Below are positions 45,787-58,680 of a DNA stretch of 64,000 nucleotides, in pieces (position 1 is the stretch's first letter; each line of letters opens with the position of its first letter). The notes beneath the pieces are model-generated. The model saw nothing but the letters and a program-made list of their open reading frames with translations, was not told where the DNA came from and did no database searches. The stretch is from Acorus gramineus (Eukaryota > Streptophyta > Magnoliopsida > Acorales > Acoraceae), in assembly GCA_030737835.1 (NCBI GenBank), contig JAUJYN010000015.1, positions 2,907,685-2,971,684 on the forward strand, written 5' to 3'. The position numbers were made by a program, and so were the translations under genes.

Positions 45787-46974
45787 TATCACGCCCCAAG
45801 GCGGCCGTTCCTGAGACGTGGCAATAGATAAAGTATCGGTTATCAAGTACAAGAGGTCAACAATGACTCCAATAAATAACACACAATGCTGGCAAAACAA
45901 CGATAACTGATAGTTCAACTAAAAATGCGGAAGCATAAGAATATCAATAAGTCTGTAAACCAAAACATTATTACAGACTCGAATACACAATCACTGTCCT
46001 GTGAGAGCCAAGTCTAATCCAAATAAAATACATCATGTGCAACACGCATGATTTATAAATACATGACTCTAGGACTGCTGACAGCCTCACATTCACCAAC
46101 CGCCGGATGGAACGCTGCTTGCACATAAGACCGCACCACAGGAAAGCTCTAGCTCCACGCCCAACACCGCCCCTGCAAAAGAAACAGTACGCGAGAGGTG
46201 AGCTACAGGCTTAATGAGTGGCTGGAAACCAAACACCATTACAACAATTTAATACTAAGGCAGATTCCTTTCGAAGAAAAACATGGGTAGAAACCCAAAG
46301 GATAACAAGGTCACGCGACGGTGCGACCAACCTCACCCTCGCCCTCATTCCCGGAGGGAGGCTCTTGGGACACTCGTGGAGGAACAACTGTTAACCATAA
46401 CACATGGTGTTTATTGGATAACAAGATACAACGAGTCTAACAACTACGAGGTAGAGATAGACTATGATACCTCAAGCGTTAAACATAACATCAGACAACA
46501 AGTCCTTCCGCTATGAGGTAGAGATACACTACGATACCTCAAGCGTTAGGCGTATCATACCTAGAGTATACTCAACGGGTATAAGAGTCACGTGACAACG
46601 TGACTTCAACTCATCCTCACCCTAGCCCCCGGAGGGGTGACCCTAGGGACTTTTGGGATAAATGTGTTTGCTCTACACCCTTTGTCATTCGGTAACCCTC
46701 TCCTGGATAGCCTCTACCTGGTATACAACCATGATCAATACATCTTGCTGCATGCATCGATAGTACCTACAGGTGGGGGTCTTCTGTCAGGACAGCTACA
46801 ACACCGGGCAGCATTGATACGGATCCGACGAAGAGGAGAACGATTCCACGCTCACAATATCATTCATTAGCCGTCTCTCGGGTAACCTCTACCTGGTATA
46901 CTCCCATGATCAATACATCTTGCCGCATGCATCGATAGTACCTACAGGTGGGGGCCCTCTATCGATAGTACCTA
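45787..46974 (-). mobile_element. LTR-D fragment (3' part), about 1.19 kb
   Basis: Begins TATCACGCCCCAAGG (terminal TG changed to TA) and matches 25435-26027. It has an acceptor-like TTTTGCAG on the minus strand near 46173. A roughly 70-bp unit with GAGGTAGAGATA and GATACCTCAAGCGTTA is repeated at about 46448-46545. It joins LTR-A at CTAAGACTGCTGACAG (46970-46985), a junction with short shared sequence. Confidence 0.8.
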
Positions 46975-49900
46975 AGACTGCTGACAGCCTCGCACTCGCC
47001 ATCCGCCGGAAGAACGCTCCACGCCCATAAGACCACGCCACAGGAAAGCTCCAGCTCTACGCCCAACACTGCCCCTGAAAAGAAACAGTATGCGAGGGGT
47101 GAGCTACAAGCTCAGTGAGTGGCTGGAAACCAATCACCATACAACAGTTCAATACATAACAATTCGCTTTCAAGGTAAACATGGGTGGAAACCCATGGAT
47201 AACAGGGTCACGCGGCGGCGCGACCAACCTCACCCTCACCCTCACTCCCAGAGGGAGACTCTTGGGACTTTTAGGGAGAGACCATACCGTTGGTCGAAGA
47301 GACCCGAGATTACTGGTCCACACAACACTACTGGATCACCAACCTCACCCTCACCCTCACTCCCGGAGGGAGACTCTTGGGACTTTTGGGGAGAGACCAT
47401 ACCGTTGGTCGAGGAGACCCAGGATTACTGGTCTACGCAACACTACTGGATCATCTACATCGAGATAACTGCCCAACGATGTCTTTAAACATCGATGCGA
47501 CACCGGACCCAAAAACAATGGGAATGGACGAACAGCGAATGGGTCATGAGGCGACGTGTCTTCACCTCATCCTCACCCTCACTCCCGGAGGGAGACTCTT
47601 GGGACTTTTGGAAGAGACTTAGACTGCTCTACACCCTTGGTCCACCGGTAGCCCTTTCCCCCGCGTAGCCTCTACCTGGTATACTCCCACGATCAGTACG
47701 CTTCCGAACGCATCGGTGGGCTCCTGGGTAGCCTCTACCTGGTACACTCCCACGATCAGTACGCTCCCGAACGCATCGGTGGTACCTACGGATGGGAGCC
47801 CTCTATCAGGACAGCTACAACCCGGGCCTCTTCAACTCGGACGACATTGGGAGTAAACATTCCATGTTCGCAAAGCGAACCCAATGGAAAAACAACTACT
47901 CTCGATAATCACTTATCGAGATATCGAATACTACTGTACTCCCACACAGTTGCGTCGCTCGGACACAGGGGGGTGTCACGCCCCAACTACCGGCTTAACA
48001 ATCCGATAAGATAATGAATTCTTCTGAATTCCAAACGAGTGCATCGCTCGGATGCACGGGGCGATTACATCGCTAGCGCTCTAACTAATAAGGTACAACC
48101 CGTCAGCGGGTCATCCCCGTGCCTATTTCAGATAGGCCTGATAGTTTTAACATGCGCATATATTTTATAGTAGAATTTAATCTTAGTTATGTGCATGAAC
48201 CATATGCACGATAACATATCAATTAATCATAGAGATACTCCCTAATCATAGATTTACATCATAAATAAATCATACAACATGCATACATGGTCATTAATCA
48301 CATAAACACATAAGGTCTAACTTAAGCATGCGTTGGATATAACCAACTTAAAAGAAAGGGTCTAGCGCGATCTCGCGCACTAGCAGGTGCATGCCAATAT
48401 TCCAAACGAACCTGAGTCGAGTAAGAAATCGCATCTACTTACTCAGTTCGTTCAGAGGGAGAGGGCGAGAGAGATCATCGTCTCATGAAGTTGGTCATAG
48501 CTTTGCCCCATTAGCATGGGCGCAACAACTACACCACGCCCTCGAGTCTTATCGCAAGGGAATATTAGGCAGGTGCCCGTTATTAACCCAGACTTAATCA
48601 TACTGGATATTCCAACATATATAGTGGGAGTAGTATTACAATACTACCTAAGGCATGCCATATTCTATACATCCATACACTTTACTAAGAATACATGCCC
48701 ATACTCACAATCATTCATACATGGATACAATACATGTATATAAGCCTAGCATGCAAGATATCTACATATTATAGCTTAAGCATGGCCATACTACTTATCT
48801 AGACAAGTAGTATAGCTAGGGGGCCCCATCCATGCGCGACGCGCGTCTACGCGCATCGAGCGCATCCTGAGAGGGGGGGATTGGATCGAACCACTCACCA
48901 TTACCCGAGACCTCGCGCATCCCATCCGACGAGATCTGCAAGGTAAGGGCATCAAATTTGGTGAGTAACATCACAATTTAACACTTAGAAATCACTAGAA
49001 TTACTAAAGACTTAGACATGCACGCATACGGCCTCGCACGCATGCGAGCACGCGCATACGCAGGCTTGCCCAAGTGTCCCAGCACCTACCCGAGACCCTG
49101 GGCAGCCCCACGCATGCCCCAGCACACGCATGCACGCGCACGCACGCGTGCGCGCGCACTGGTGCCCAGCCGCGGCCCAGGCACATGCCCAGACGCACTG
49201 CCCCGCGCGCGCGCATGCTCGCGTGCGCTCGCGCGCACTCGTTTGCACGCCCTGCGCGCACTGCGCTCGCTGCCAGCGTTCGCGCGCACCCGCGCGCCCG
49301 CTCCGCGCACTCCGGCGCGCCTGCGCGCCCGCCTGCGCCTGCCAGCGCCCCTCTGCGCGCGCGCACGCGCGCGGACAGACCCCTGCGCGCGCCCAGCCAT
49401 TTTTAACCCCTTTTTTAACCCCTCCACCCACACCCTAACTCATTCATCTACCTTGCATGACCTCCCTAACACCTAACCATGCATAAAAACCTAAATAAGA
49501 AAGAGGGAAACTCACCAAAGAGAGGGGGAAGGGGAGGGGGAGATGTAGGGCTCGCAAGCGCCTTGACCACCTCGACCACCACCACTACTACCACCACTTC
49601 CATCCTTGGGAGCTCTTCTTGATGGCTGAAACCAGGGGGGAAAGAGAGAGGGGCAGCCACTTAGGAGCACAAGCTCACATAACCCACCTCAAGATCACCT
49701 CTTCATGCACTACATGCTTCTTGTTCTCCTTCTCTTCTCTTTGAGGGATTTACACAAACACATGGGGGGAGTGAAAAGAGAGAAAGAGAGACCCAAGGAA
49801 AGGTTGACGTGGGAGAGAGAGGGGGGGTGTGAGTGGGTATTTAATGCCACAAAAGTGGGTAGGTGAGAAAAGTCACCCACTATCCGGTAACATCCAAACC

Positions 49901-50146
49901 CGGATGCGATTCAAAACTGCATATTTTTCCAAACGTTACCGGAATTCGATGAAATTTTTATGGGTAGTACTAAATGGTACCAGGACCCATAATATGCAGT
50001 CAGATTTTCAATCAGAGTACTCTAACTCCCGCAGGTGGCTAAAAGCCAAAATTTTAACGACTCCTATCGAAAAATTAAAAGGCCCTGAATGACCCATAAG
50101 TGACCAAGGCTTAACCGAAATGGCTCCAAATGACACAGGCATAACA
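46975..50146 (-). mobile_element. LTR-A1 (-), 3' end missing, with an internal scar
   Basis: Follows LTR-A order from the CTGACAGCCTCGCACTCGCC region to GGCATAACA (50146). It contains the 115-bp duplication (47223 and 47338). At 47974-47986 a stretch of about 110 bp is replaced by TGTCACGCCCCAA, an LTR-terminus scar. GC-rich block 49015-49390, hairpin near 48835, donor-like TTTGGTGAGTTT on the minus strand near 49512. Confidence 0.88.
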
Positions 50147-50939
50147 CGGTTAGTTGGGAGTAGCCGCCTGGTGTCGGTTCAATTTGGGCAGAACCTGGGT
50201 AGGGTTTGATTTGGGTGTTTGGCAGAGGTTAAGCTAGGTTTAACCAGGGTTTTGGAGAGTAGATTTGGAGAGTGAATTGATGTAGGAAATGGGTTTCTCT
50301 TTCACTTTCTCTCTCAAGGGTTTTTGAAATGGTAGTGTGGGGGGTGTAGGTATGTGAGTGTGGGTGTGGATTGGTTGCTTGGGAATGAATTGATTGATTA
50401 TGGATATGAATTGGATGCCCCCCTATTTATAGTAAAAGAGGTGTAGGGGAGTGTCCACTGGACAATAGATAAAAAATGGGTAATAATGTGCTTGATTTGA
50501 CCTTCCATTAGATGTTTGTTCTCTGAGAATGTCCAGGTGAGGGGCGGCTACTCTCAAGTATCCGCCCCCCATCATAACCTGCCAATCGTCCCATCTCTGA
50601 CAAACGGTGGCTTGGGTTGGTTACTAAGGTTGAACCGGCTGAGCTGGGGCGGCTAAAAGGGACAATCCGCCGCAATCATGCTTGCTTTATGTCCCATCCA
50701 GGAAGGCGGTTTGGGGTCGGTCAGGGGGGTGGCTAGTTAAAACTAGCCGCCCGGTATGGGGTGGCTACTTTCAAGTAGCTGCCCCTATCCAGGGTTTTAG
50801 ATTTTTCTAAGTGTTGGACTTTGTGTTTCCGGTCTTGGTTTCTAAGGGAGTTTTCTATTAGATGTCCAAATGTGGTTGTTTCCAATATTACTTGAAGTAA
50901 ATTTCTTTTCTTTGGACGGTCAAAATTAGGGTATCTACA
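50147..50939 (-). mobile_element. LTR-like segment of a different gypsy lineage (Tat/Ogre-like)
   Basis: On the minus strand it starts TGTAGATACCCTAATTTTGA (50939 downward), a start shared by many plant Tat/Ogre-type LTRs, and contains a TATA box CTATAAATAGGG (50421-50432). The opposite end (50147) does not show a clear CA terminus, so it is probably truncated. It carries three hairpins of related sequence (50541-50568, 50728-50751, 50758-50785). No coding sequence. Confidence 0.55.
50421..50432 (-). promoter_or_regulatory. TATA box of the Tat/Ogre-like LTR
   Basis: The minus strand reads CTATAAATAGGG, a strong plant TATA match, about 510 bp from the LTR 5' end. Confidence 0.6.
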
Positions 50940-51267
50940 GGGCAGGCCTAACTTAATGCCATGGCCACTGGTTGAACAAAACCAATACAATAATGAATTC
51001 TCCTAAATTTCATATAAGTGCATCACACGGTTGCAAGGGTGATTACATCACTTGCGCTATAACTAATAAGGTACAACCCGACTAAGGGTCATACCCATGC
51101 CTAGCACGGGTAGGCACAATTAGTCTAACATGCGCATAGCATGATAAGAGAATTCTACCATAGTTATGTACATAAACCACATGCATGATAACATAATAAT
51201 TAATCATGGGGGGGCGAGTACTCCCTAACATGGATAAAAGTATAAACAACAAATCATACATACATGA

Positions 51268-54200
51268 TGTTATATATGTGTCACTTTTAGCCTTTTGGTC
51301 ACCTTTGGGACATTTCTGGCAGTTTTTCAATTTTTTTCTTTTTTCGATCGGAATCGCTAAAATTTTGGAATTTTAGCTATCTGCATGAGCTCGAGAACTC
51401 CGATTGAAAATCTAATTGCACATTATGAGTCCTGGTGCCATTTCGAGCCACTCACAAAAATTTCATCGAATTCCAGTAACGTTCTAGAAAATTTGGCAGT
51501 TCCGAATCGTATCCGGGTTTTGACCGATTTTGGAATGTCAAAGGGGGACTTGACCAAGTCAAGAAGACTTGGACCAAGTCAAATTTGACCATTGACTTGG
51601 TCAAGCCTTTTTGTTTTTTTGTGTGGTTGGGTTGACTCAAAGTCAAGCCTCACCAACCCCCTTTTTTTTTTTCTTCTCATTAATGTGTGTGTGTGTGTGT
51701 GTGTGTGTTACTATATCCTTCAATCCCCATCTCCTCTCCCACTCACTCCTTCAGTCCCTCTTCCTTCCCTTTTGTTCCAAATAGAGGTAGTAAAAGAAGA
51801 AGAAGAAGAAAGACCTAGAAAGGAGAAGAGAAGGTATGTGTGTGTGCAATCTTTGTGTGGTGTTTGTTTTTGTTTCCCTTCTCTCTATCTCCCTCTCATG
51901 CCTTCCCCCACCCCTATTTTCAGCCATTTTAGGGCTTGAAGAGTGGCTGAGAAGGTGGTGGTGTTGGTGGTGGCGGTTGTGGTGGTTTGGTGCGCAAAGG
52001 GCACCCGAGTTTCCCCCCTTTTCCTTCCCCTCCTTTTTGGTAAGTTTTCCTCCTCCCTTAGCTTTGTTTAGATGATTGTTAGGGTTTTTAAGTGGTCAAG
52101 CATGCCTTGCATAGGTGGTAGGGGGAGTGGGAGGGCTGAGGAGGGGGTGGGAGGGGTTCAGGCGCGCGCGCAGGGCCATCCGCGCGCGTGCGCGTGCGTC
52201 TGCGCGCGCAGAGGGGCGCTGGCGCGTGCAGACGGGCGCGCCCGCGTACACGCAGGCGCGCGGGCGTGTGCGTGGGGTTCTGCTCGGGCGCGCAGTGCGC
52301 GCGAGGGCGCGCGGGCTGGACGGGCGGTGCACGCTGGCCTGCGCCAGCGTGCGCGCGCGCTCGGCAGTGTGTCTGGGCGCGCGGGCAGGCGCGTGGCAGT
52401 GCGCCAAGGGTGCTGGGGCGCAGGGCAGTGCGCCGAGGTGCTGGGGTGCGTGCGTGCGTGCGCGTGCGGGGGGCCATGCGTGTGGCTGCCCGAGGGTTCG
52501 GGTGGGTGTCGGGGCACTCGAACTCGCGTGCGTACGTGCGTGCTCGCATGCGTGCGAGTCCGTATGCATGCTTGTCCGAGTATTTGGTATTTCTAGTAAA
52601 TTTCATGTATATTTGTGTAGTTTACTCACCATATTTAATGCCCATGTCACGCCCCAGGGCGGCCGTCCCCGAGACGTGGCAATAATAAATATCAGCTATC
52701 AATACTTGAGGTCAATAAGGACACCAACAACAATACACAAGGCGGCAAAGCAAGATAATGATAACTGACATAAAAGCGTAAGCATAATATATAACAATGT
52801 CTGTAAATCAAAAACATTATTACAGACCCGAATACACAATCAATGTCATGTGGAAGCCAAGTCTAGACCAAAGAAAATACAACCTGTGCCACATGCACGA
52901 TTTACAAAGCATAAAATGACTCTAGGAATGCTGACAGCCTCGCACACGCCACCCGCCGGCAGAACGCTCCACGCCCATAAGACCACGCCACAGGAAGCTC
53001 CAGCTCCACGCCCAACACTGCCCTTGAAAAGAAACAATATGCGAGGGGTGAGCTACAAGCTCAGTGAGTGGCTGGAAACCAATCACCATTCTACAGTTCA
53101 ATACATAAGCAATTTCCTTTCAAGGAAAACATGGGTAGAAACCCATGGATAACTGGGTCACGCGGCGGCACGACCAACCTCACCCCCACCCTCACTCCCG
53201 GAGGGAGTCTTTTGGGACTTATGGGGAGAGACCATACCGTCGATCGAAGAGACCCGGATTTACTGGTCTAGAGACCATACCGTCGGTCGAAGAGACCCGG
53301 ATTTACTGGTCTACTCAACACTACTGGATCATCTACATCTAGATAATCTCCCATCGATGTCCTTCAACATCGATCACGAGACCGGACCCAACAACTATGG
53401 GAACGGTCGAACAATGAATGGGTCACGAGGCGACGTGTCTTCGCCTCATCCACACCCTCACTCCTGAAAGGAGACATCTTGGGACTTTGGGAAGAGACTT
53501 AGATTGCTCTACACCTCTGGTCCACCGGTAGCCTCTCCCACCCTTGTGGCCTCCACCTAGTCCACTCCAACTACCAGTACTGTCCGACACATCGGGGGTA
53601 CTTACGGACGGGAGCCCTCTGTCAGGTCAGCCAACGCCGGGGAGTTCCTACATCGGATCCAACGAAGGGGAGAACGATTCCACGCTCGTGATATCATTCG
53701 TTAGCCCTCTCCCGGGTAGCCTCTACCTGGCATACTCCCACGATCGGTACTCCTCCAACTGCATCGGTGGTACCTACGGATGGGAGCCCTCTGTCAGGAC
53801 AGCTACAACCCGGCCTCTTCAACTCGGACAACCTTGGGAGTGAACATTCCATGTTCGCAAAGCGAACCCCATGGAAACAACTACCACTCTGGAGGAGAAG
53901 AATATGCGAGGGGTGTGCCACACACTCAGTGAATGGCACAAACTATGCAACGCAACATTTATTAACCTTAAAATAATTACAGTCACTAAACGGGAGCAAC
54001 TACACATTCTAGTGGGTCGTTTCATCGCCAACCCACCTCCCCCCTCACCCTCACCCTTTCCGGGGGGTGACATGGGCCTCTTGGGGCATACTAGACTGCT
54101 CTCCACCCCTGGTCCACCCGGTAGCCTCTCCCACCCTCGGGCCTCCGCCTGGTATACTCCCACGATTAGCACAGTCCGACGCATCGGAGGTACCTACAGA

Positions 54201-55793
54201 TGGGAGCCCTCTGTCAAGTATAGCCAACGCCGGGGAGCACCTACATCGGATCCCAACCAATAAGGAGAAGACAGCCTAGTCACACGTATATGATCCTCTT
54301 GGATCTATCGACACCGATTGTAGCTCTACTAATGTCATGAATTCTCAAGAATTCCTCCAGGGCGCATAACTAAGATGCGGGGAGACATATATTATAACAA
54401 CAAGGTTATAATATTCTCTAAGGCATGCTTATAACAATATGCTCTCATTTGATTTAAACAAATTAAATTAAACTAGATGGGAACACACATAGTTCGGGGC
54501 TTTCCAATCAAAGGACAAGTTGACTAAACATGCATTGGCCGCTATACATGATATAAGGGTGCGTATCCCTAGTATACAAAGTCTAAGGTGGCATGGATAT
54601 ATCATATTAATCATGCATGCAAAATATCTACATATTATAGCTAGGGGGCCCCATCGATGCGCGACGCGCGTCTATGCGGGTCGAGCGCATCCCTAGAGAG
54701 GGGGGGGGGATTGGAATCAAACCACTCACCTTACAACCCGGGACCTCGCGCATCCCATCTGACGAGATCTGCAAGGTAGAAGCATCCAACTTGGTGAGTA
54801 ACAAGACAATTTACACATAGAAATCATTAGAAATACCCAATACGGACAAGCATGCATACGGGCTCGCACGCATGCGAGCACGCACGTACGCACGCGAGTC
54901 TGAGTGCCCCGACACCTACCCGAACCCTCGGGCAGCCACACGCATGCCCCCCCGCACGCGCACGCACGAATGCGCACGCACGCACGCACCCCAGCACCTC
55001 GGCGCACTGCCGCGCACACGCGCACGCTCGCGCGCGCCCGCGCTCACCGCGCGTCCAGCCCAGCGCGCCCTCGTAGAACCCCCGCGCACGCCCCAGCACG
55101 CGCACGCGCACTGGTCCCCAGCCCCGTGCCCTGGCGCATGCCCAGGCTCACTGCCCCGCGCGGGCCCGCGCACACACCCCCGCGCACTCCCGCACACACC
55201 CCCGCTCGCGCCAGCACCCGCGACCACTCCGCGCGCACCCGCGCGCTCGCGCGCACGCACCCGCGCGCGTCTGTGCGCCCGACTGCACCTGCCAGCGCCT
55301 GCCTGCGCGCGCGCCTGCACGCGCACGCGCGCAGACAGCCCCCAACACGCGCCCACTTTATCCCAACCTCTTTTTAACCCTCCCCAACCCCTCACACACA
55401 CCCTAACCCCTATGCAAGGCATGCATGACTTCCCCAAGCATCCCAACAACCCTGAAAAAAATCAAAAAGAAGGGGAAGAAGACTTACCAAAAGAGGGAAA
55501 CGGAAAGGGGGAGGTGCGGGGCTCTCGACGCGCCCACGGCCACCTCAACCACCACCACCACCACCACCACCTCTTCAGCCTCCTCAGCCCTCCCATGGCT
55601 GCAAATCAGGGGGGGGGGGAAAGATCATGCAAGGGAACTTGAGAGAGGGGAGATTAACAACAACACATATGCACAAATCTTCTCTTCTTCCTTCACCTCC
55701 TCCTTCTCTTCTCCTCATTGGGGCATTTAAACAAACACCTTGGGGGGCTTTGAAAAGAGAGAAGAGAGGGCCAAGAAATGGACGTGGAAGTGA

Positions 55794-55834
<41 letters not shown>

Positions 55835-57606
55835 TGCACACAAATATCTAAAAGGGGAGTGGAAATGACCTAGTCGTCCTTTGACTAGAAATTCTGCGCA
55901 TGCTTCACTAGAACAGCCATAACTTCTTCGATATAGCTCCGAATTGCACAATTCCAATTCCGTTGGAAAGCTAAGAAGATTATCTAGAACTGTCATGTTT
56001 ATGCCAAGATCAGATAATCCCTCCAGCTATTCCGAAATTAGAGCTAAACATTGAACAGGGCTGCTGCCAGAATTTCCATCCCCGGGGTATACTTGGAAAA
56101 ATACCCATAACTTTTACTACAAGAATCCAGTTGATCTAACTCCACTTTTGTACGAAAGCTAACTCAAAACTGGACATCTCATAATAAAATCATATTTAAA
56201 CCTCTTCATCTTGGATTTTAACAAAATCAAATCCAAATACCAAATCAGGAATACATAACTTCTTGGAAAAATTTATGTACCCAAATTTTCAAACAGAGCG
56301 CTCCAAATGACACAGGCACAACACCCATGTCTTGCAGATCTTGGCAAACGGTCACGCAACGACCCGGGTTTCGGCGAGTGGGTCAATCCAACCCAGTAGG
56401 GAGGCGTTCGATGCACGTAGGCGTGCATTGCCCTCCCCTGGGGCACCATAATTGCATATTAACTTGTGTCAATGAAAAACGATGTTAATGCATGTTTTAC
56501 TATGATGTAACCATGCCATATTAGACATTGTATGCTAGGGATATACATCCATGTATCATGTATAGAGGCCCATACATGCCTAGACACCATGTCCCATGCT
56601 TGAAAAGCCTTGATATATGCATGTTTCCCATTTAGTTTAATTTAATTAAATCAAATGAGATTATGTTAGTATAAGCATGCCTTAGAAAATATTATAACCT
56701 TGTTATTATAATATATGTTTCCCCGCATCTCAGTTATGCGCCCTGGAGGAATTCTTGAGAATTCATGACATTAGTAGTGTTAGAAATTGTTGTCGACGGA
56801 TCCAAGAGGATCGTATCCGTGTGAGTAGGCTGTTTTCTCCCCTTCGTTGGATCCGAGTAGGGACTCCCCGACGTTGGGAAAGCTGTCCTGATAGAGTACT
56901 CCCATCTGTAGGTACCACCGATGCGTTCGGAGGGTACTGATCGTGGGAGTATACCAGGTAGAGGCTACGCGAGGGAGAGGCTACTGGTGGACCAAGGGTG
57001 GAGAGCAGTCTAGTCTGTCCCAAAAGGCCCATGTCACCCCTTAAAGGGTGAGGGTGAGGGTGGGGTGGGTCGGCGATGTTACAACCCACTAGCTTGTACA
57101 GTTCCTCCCGTTTAGGGACTTTAATTATTATAAGGTTAATATGAGTTGTGTTGCATAGATTGTGCCATTCACTGAGCGTGTGGCTCACCCCTCGCATATT
57201 CTTTTCCTCTAGTTGTTACTGAGTCGGATCTGAAGGAGGAGCTCCCCGAGGCATCACATCAGTAGCGGAGCAGCGTTCACGTCTGCGAGTGAGAGGCCAT
57301 CAGCATCCCCTTCTTTGCTTGTATGTATTGTTATCCGTGCTTGGGCACAACACTTGTATATGGATGTCTTTGTTTATATTGGCTCTCACAAGACAGTTGA
57401 TTATGTATTCTGGTCTGTAATATGTCTTTGAATTACAGACTCAATCGTTTAAGCTTCCGCTATATGTATATATATTATGTCAGCTACATTATTGATTGTG
57501 TTGTCATTTTCGATGTTATTTAGAGTCTTTTATTGATCTCCTGTATGGACTGCTGATATTATATATATTTGCCACGTATCGGGGACGGCCGCCCTGGGGC
57601 GTGACA
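51268..57606 (+). mobile_element. Solo LTR-B (+), interrupted by LTR-A2
   Basis: Starts TGTTATATATGTGTCAC and ends GGGGCGTGACA, with a perfect TSD catga (51263-51267 and 57607-57611). Net length is about 2.65 kb without the inner LTR. It has W-box-like motifs (51549-51605), a (TG)n run (51685-51708), donor-like AAGGTATGTG (near 51832), acceptor-like TATTTTCAG (near 51913-51921), donor-like TTTGGTAAGTTT (near 52037), GC-rich block (52155-52575) and acceptor-like TTCCTCTAG (AG at 57211-57212). Confidence 0.93.
52645..56323 (-). mobile_element. Solo LTR-A2 (-), about 3.68 kb
   Basis: Ends TGTCACGCCCC and GGCACAACA, inserted in LTR-B where the uninterrupted sibling reads AATGCCCATGTCTTGCAG. The TSD is cccat (52641-52645 and 56324-56328), with the terminal T shared. 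The 43-bp unit is duplicated at 53227-53312. GC-rich block 54850-55350, donor-like TTTTGGTAAGTC on the minus strand near 55486, GA microsatellite 55797-55829. Confidence 0.92.
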
Positions 57607-58373
57607 CATGATATGGCCTAATTAAACATGCATACAAGGCCATTAGTCATACAAGCATACAAGTATACCCTAACATGCGTTGGATATCACCAACTTAAAA
57701 GGGAAGGGTCAAGCGCGATCTCGCGCATTAACAGGTGCATGCCAATATTCCCAAACGACCCTGAGTCAAGTAGGAACCACATCTACTTACTCAGTTCGCA
57801 CAAAGAGAGAGGGTGGGAGAGAGTTCATCATCTCTAGAAGTTGGTCATAACTTTGCCCCATTAGCATGGGCGCAACAACTACACCACGCCCTCAAGTCTT
57901 ATCGCAAAGGAATAGGCATGTGCCTATTTATTAACCCTGGCTTAATCATGCTGGATATTACTAATAATAGGGTAGTATTAGTAGAAATGGATTACCTAAG
58001 TCATGCCATATTCTATACACCCATATAAACACACAAGATACATGCAACCATGATCATTCACACATAAATACTATACATAGGCCAGTATAAGGTAGAATAA
58101 GAGGGTTCTACGCAATATACGAGTTATAATAACCTAGCATGCAAATAGCTAGCATTTTATGGGTCAGACATGACCATATTACTTATCTAAATAAGTAGTA
58201 TAGTCAGACTACCCAATGGATGCGCGACGCACGACTACGTGCATCCAACGCTTCCTGAAGGGTTGGATCAAACCACTCACCGCAACCCGGATGGCCGTGC
58301 GTCCGGTCTACGAGATCTGCAAAACACAACCAATGATCCACAATTAAAATATGGAACCTCCTGACACACATAT

Positions 58374-58680
58374 TGTCACGCCCCAGGCGTCCCCGAGACG
58401 TGGCAATAATAAAATATCAGCTATCAATACCTGACGTGGCGCGCACGCTCACGCCAGCGCCCGCCTGCGAACGCGCGTAGACTGCCCCCAACGCGCGCCC
58501 AGCCTCTCCCAACCTCTTTTTAACCCTCCCCAACCCCTCACACCCACTCTAACCCATATGCATAGCATGCATGAACACCCTAAGAGCCCCCTATGCCATG
58601 AAAACCAAGAAAAAAAGGGGGAGAGCCCACCTTTGGAGGGGGGATGAAAGAGGGAGACTCGGGGGCCCTCGATGCACCCG
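58374..58680 (-). mobile_element. LTR-A fragment (-) with internal deletion
   Basis: Begins TGTCACGCCCCAGG, but after 60 bp (CAATACCTGA, 58434) jumps into the tail of the GC-rich block and the exon 2 region, losing about 3 kb. It ends at GATGCACCCG and meets a plus-oriented LTR piece. The motif CCCTCGA occurs at both sides of that junction (58668-58674 and about 58684-58690). Confidence 0.75.

Larger units (their letters stand above)
50940..58373 (-). mobile_element. LTR-A-related fragment (-) split by LTR-B
   Basis: Segments 50940-51267 and 57612-58373 carry LTR-A middle-region motifs (AATGAATTCTCC, CTAACTAATAAGGTACAACCC, GCGATCTCGCGCATTAACAG, a degenerate hairpin near 58220 and CGAGATCTGCAAAAC). 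They are contiguous once LTR-B is removed. This copy is more diverged than the others and both LTR ends are missing. Truncated on the left at the Tat-like LTR and on the right at 58374. Confidence 0.75.
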
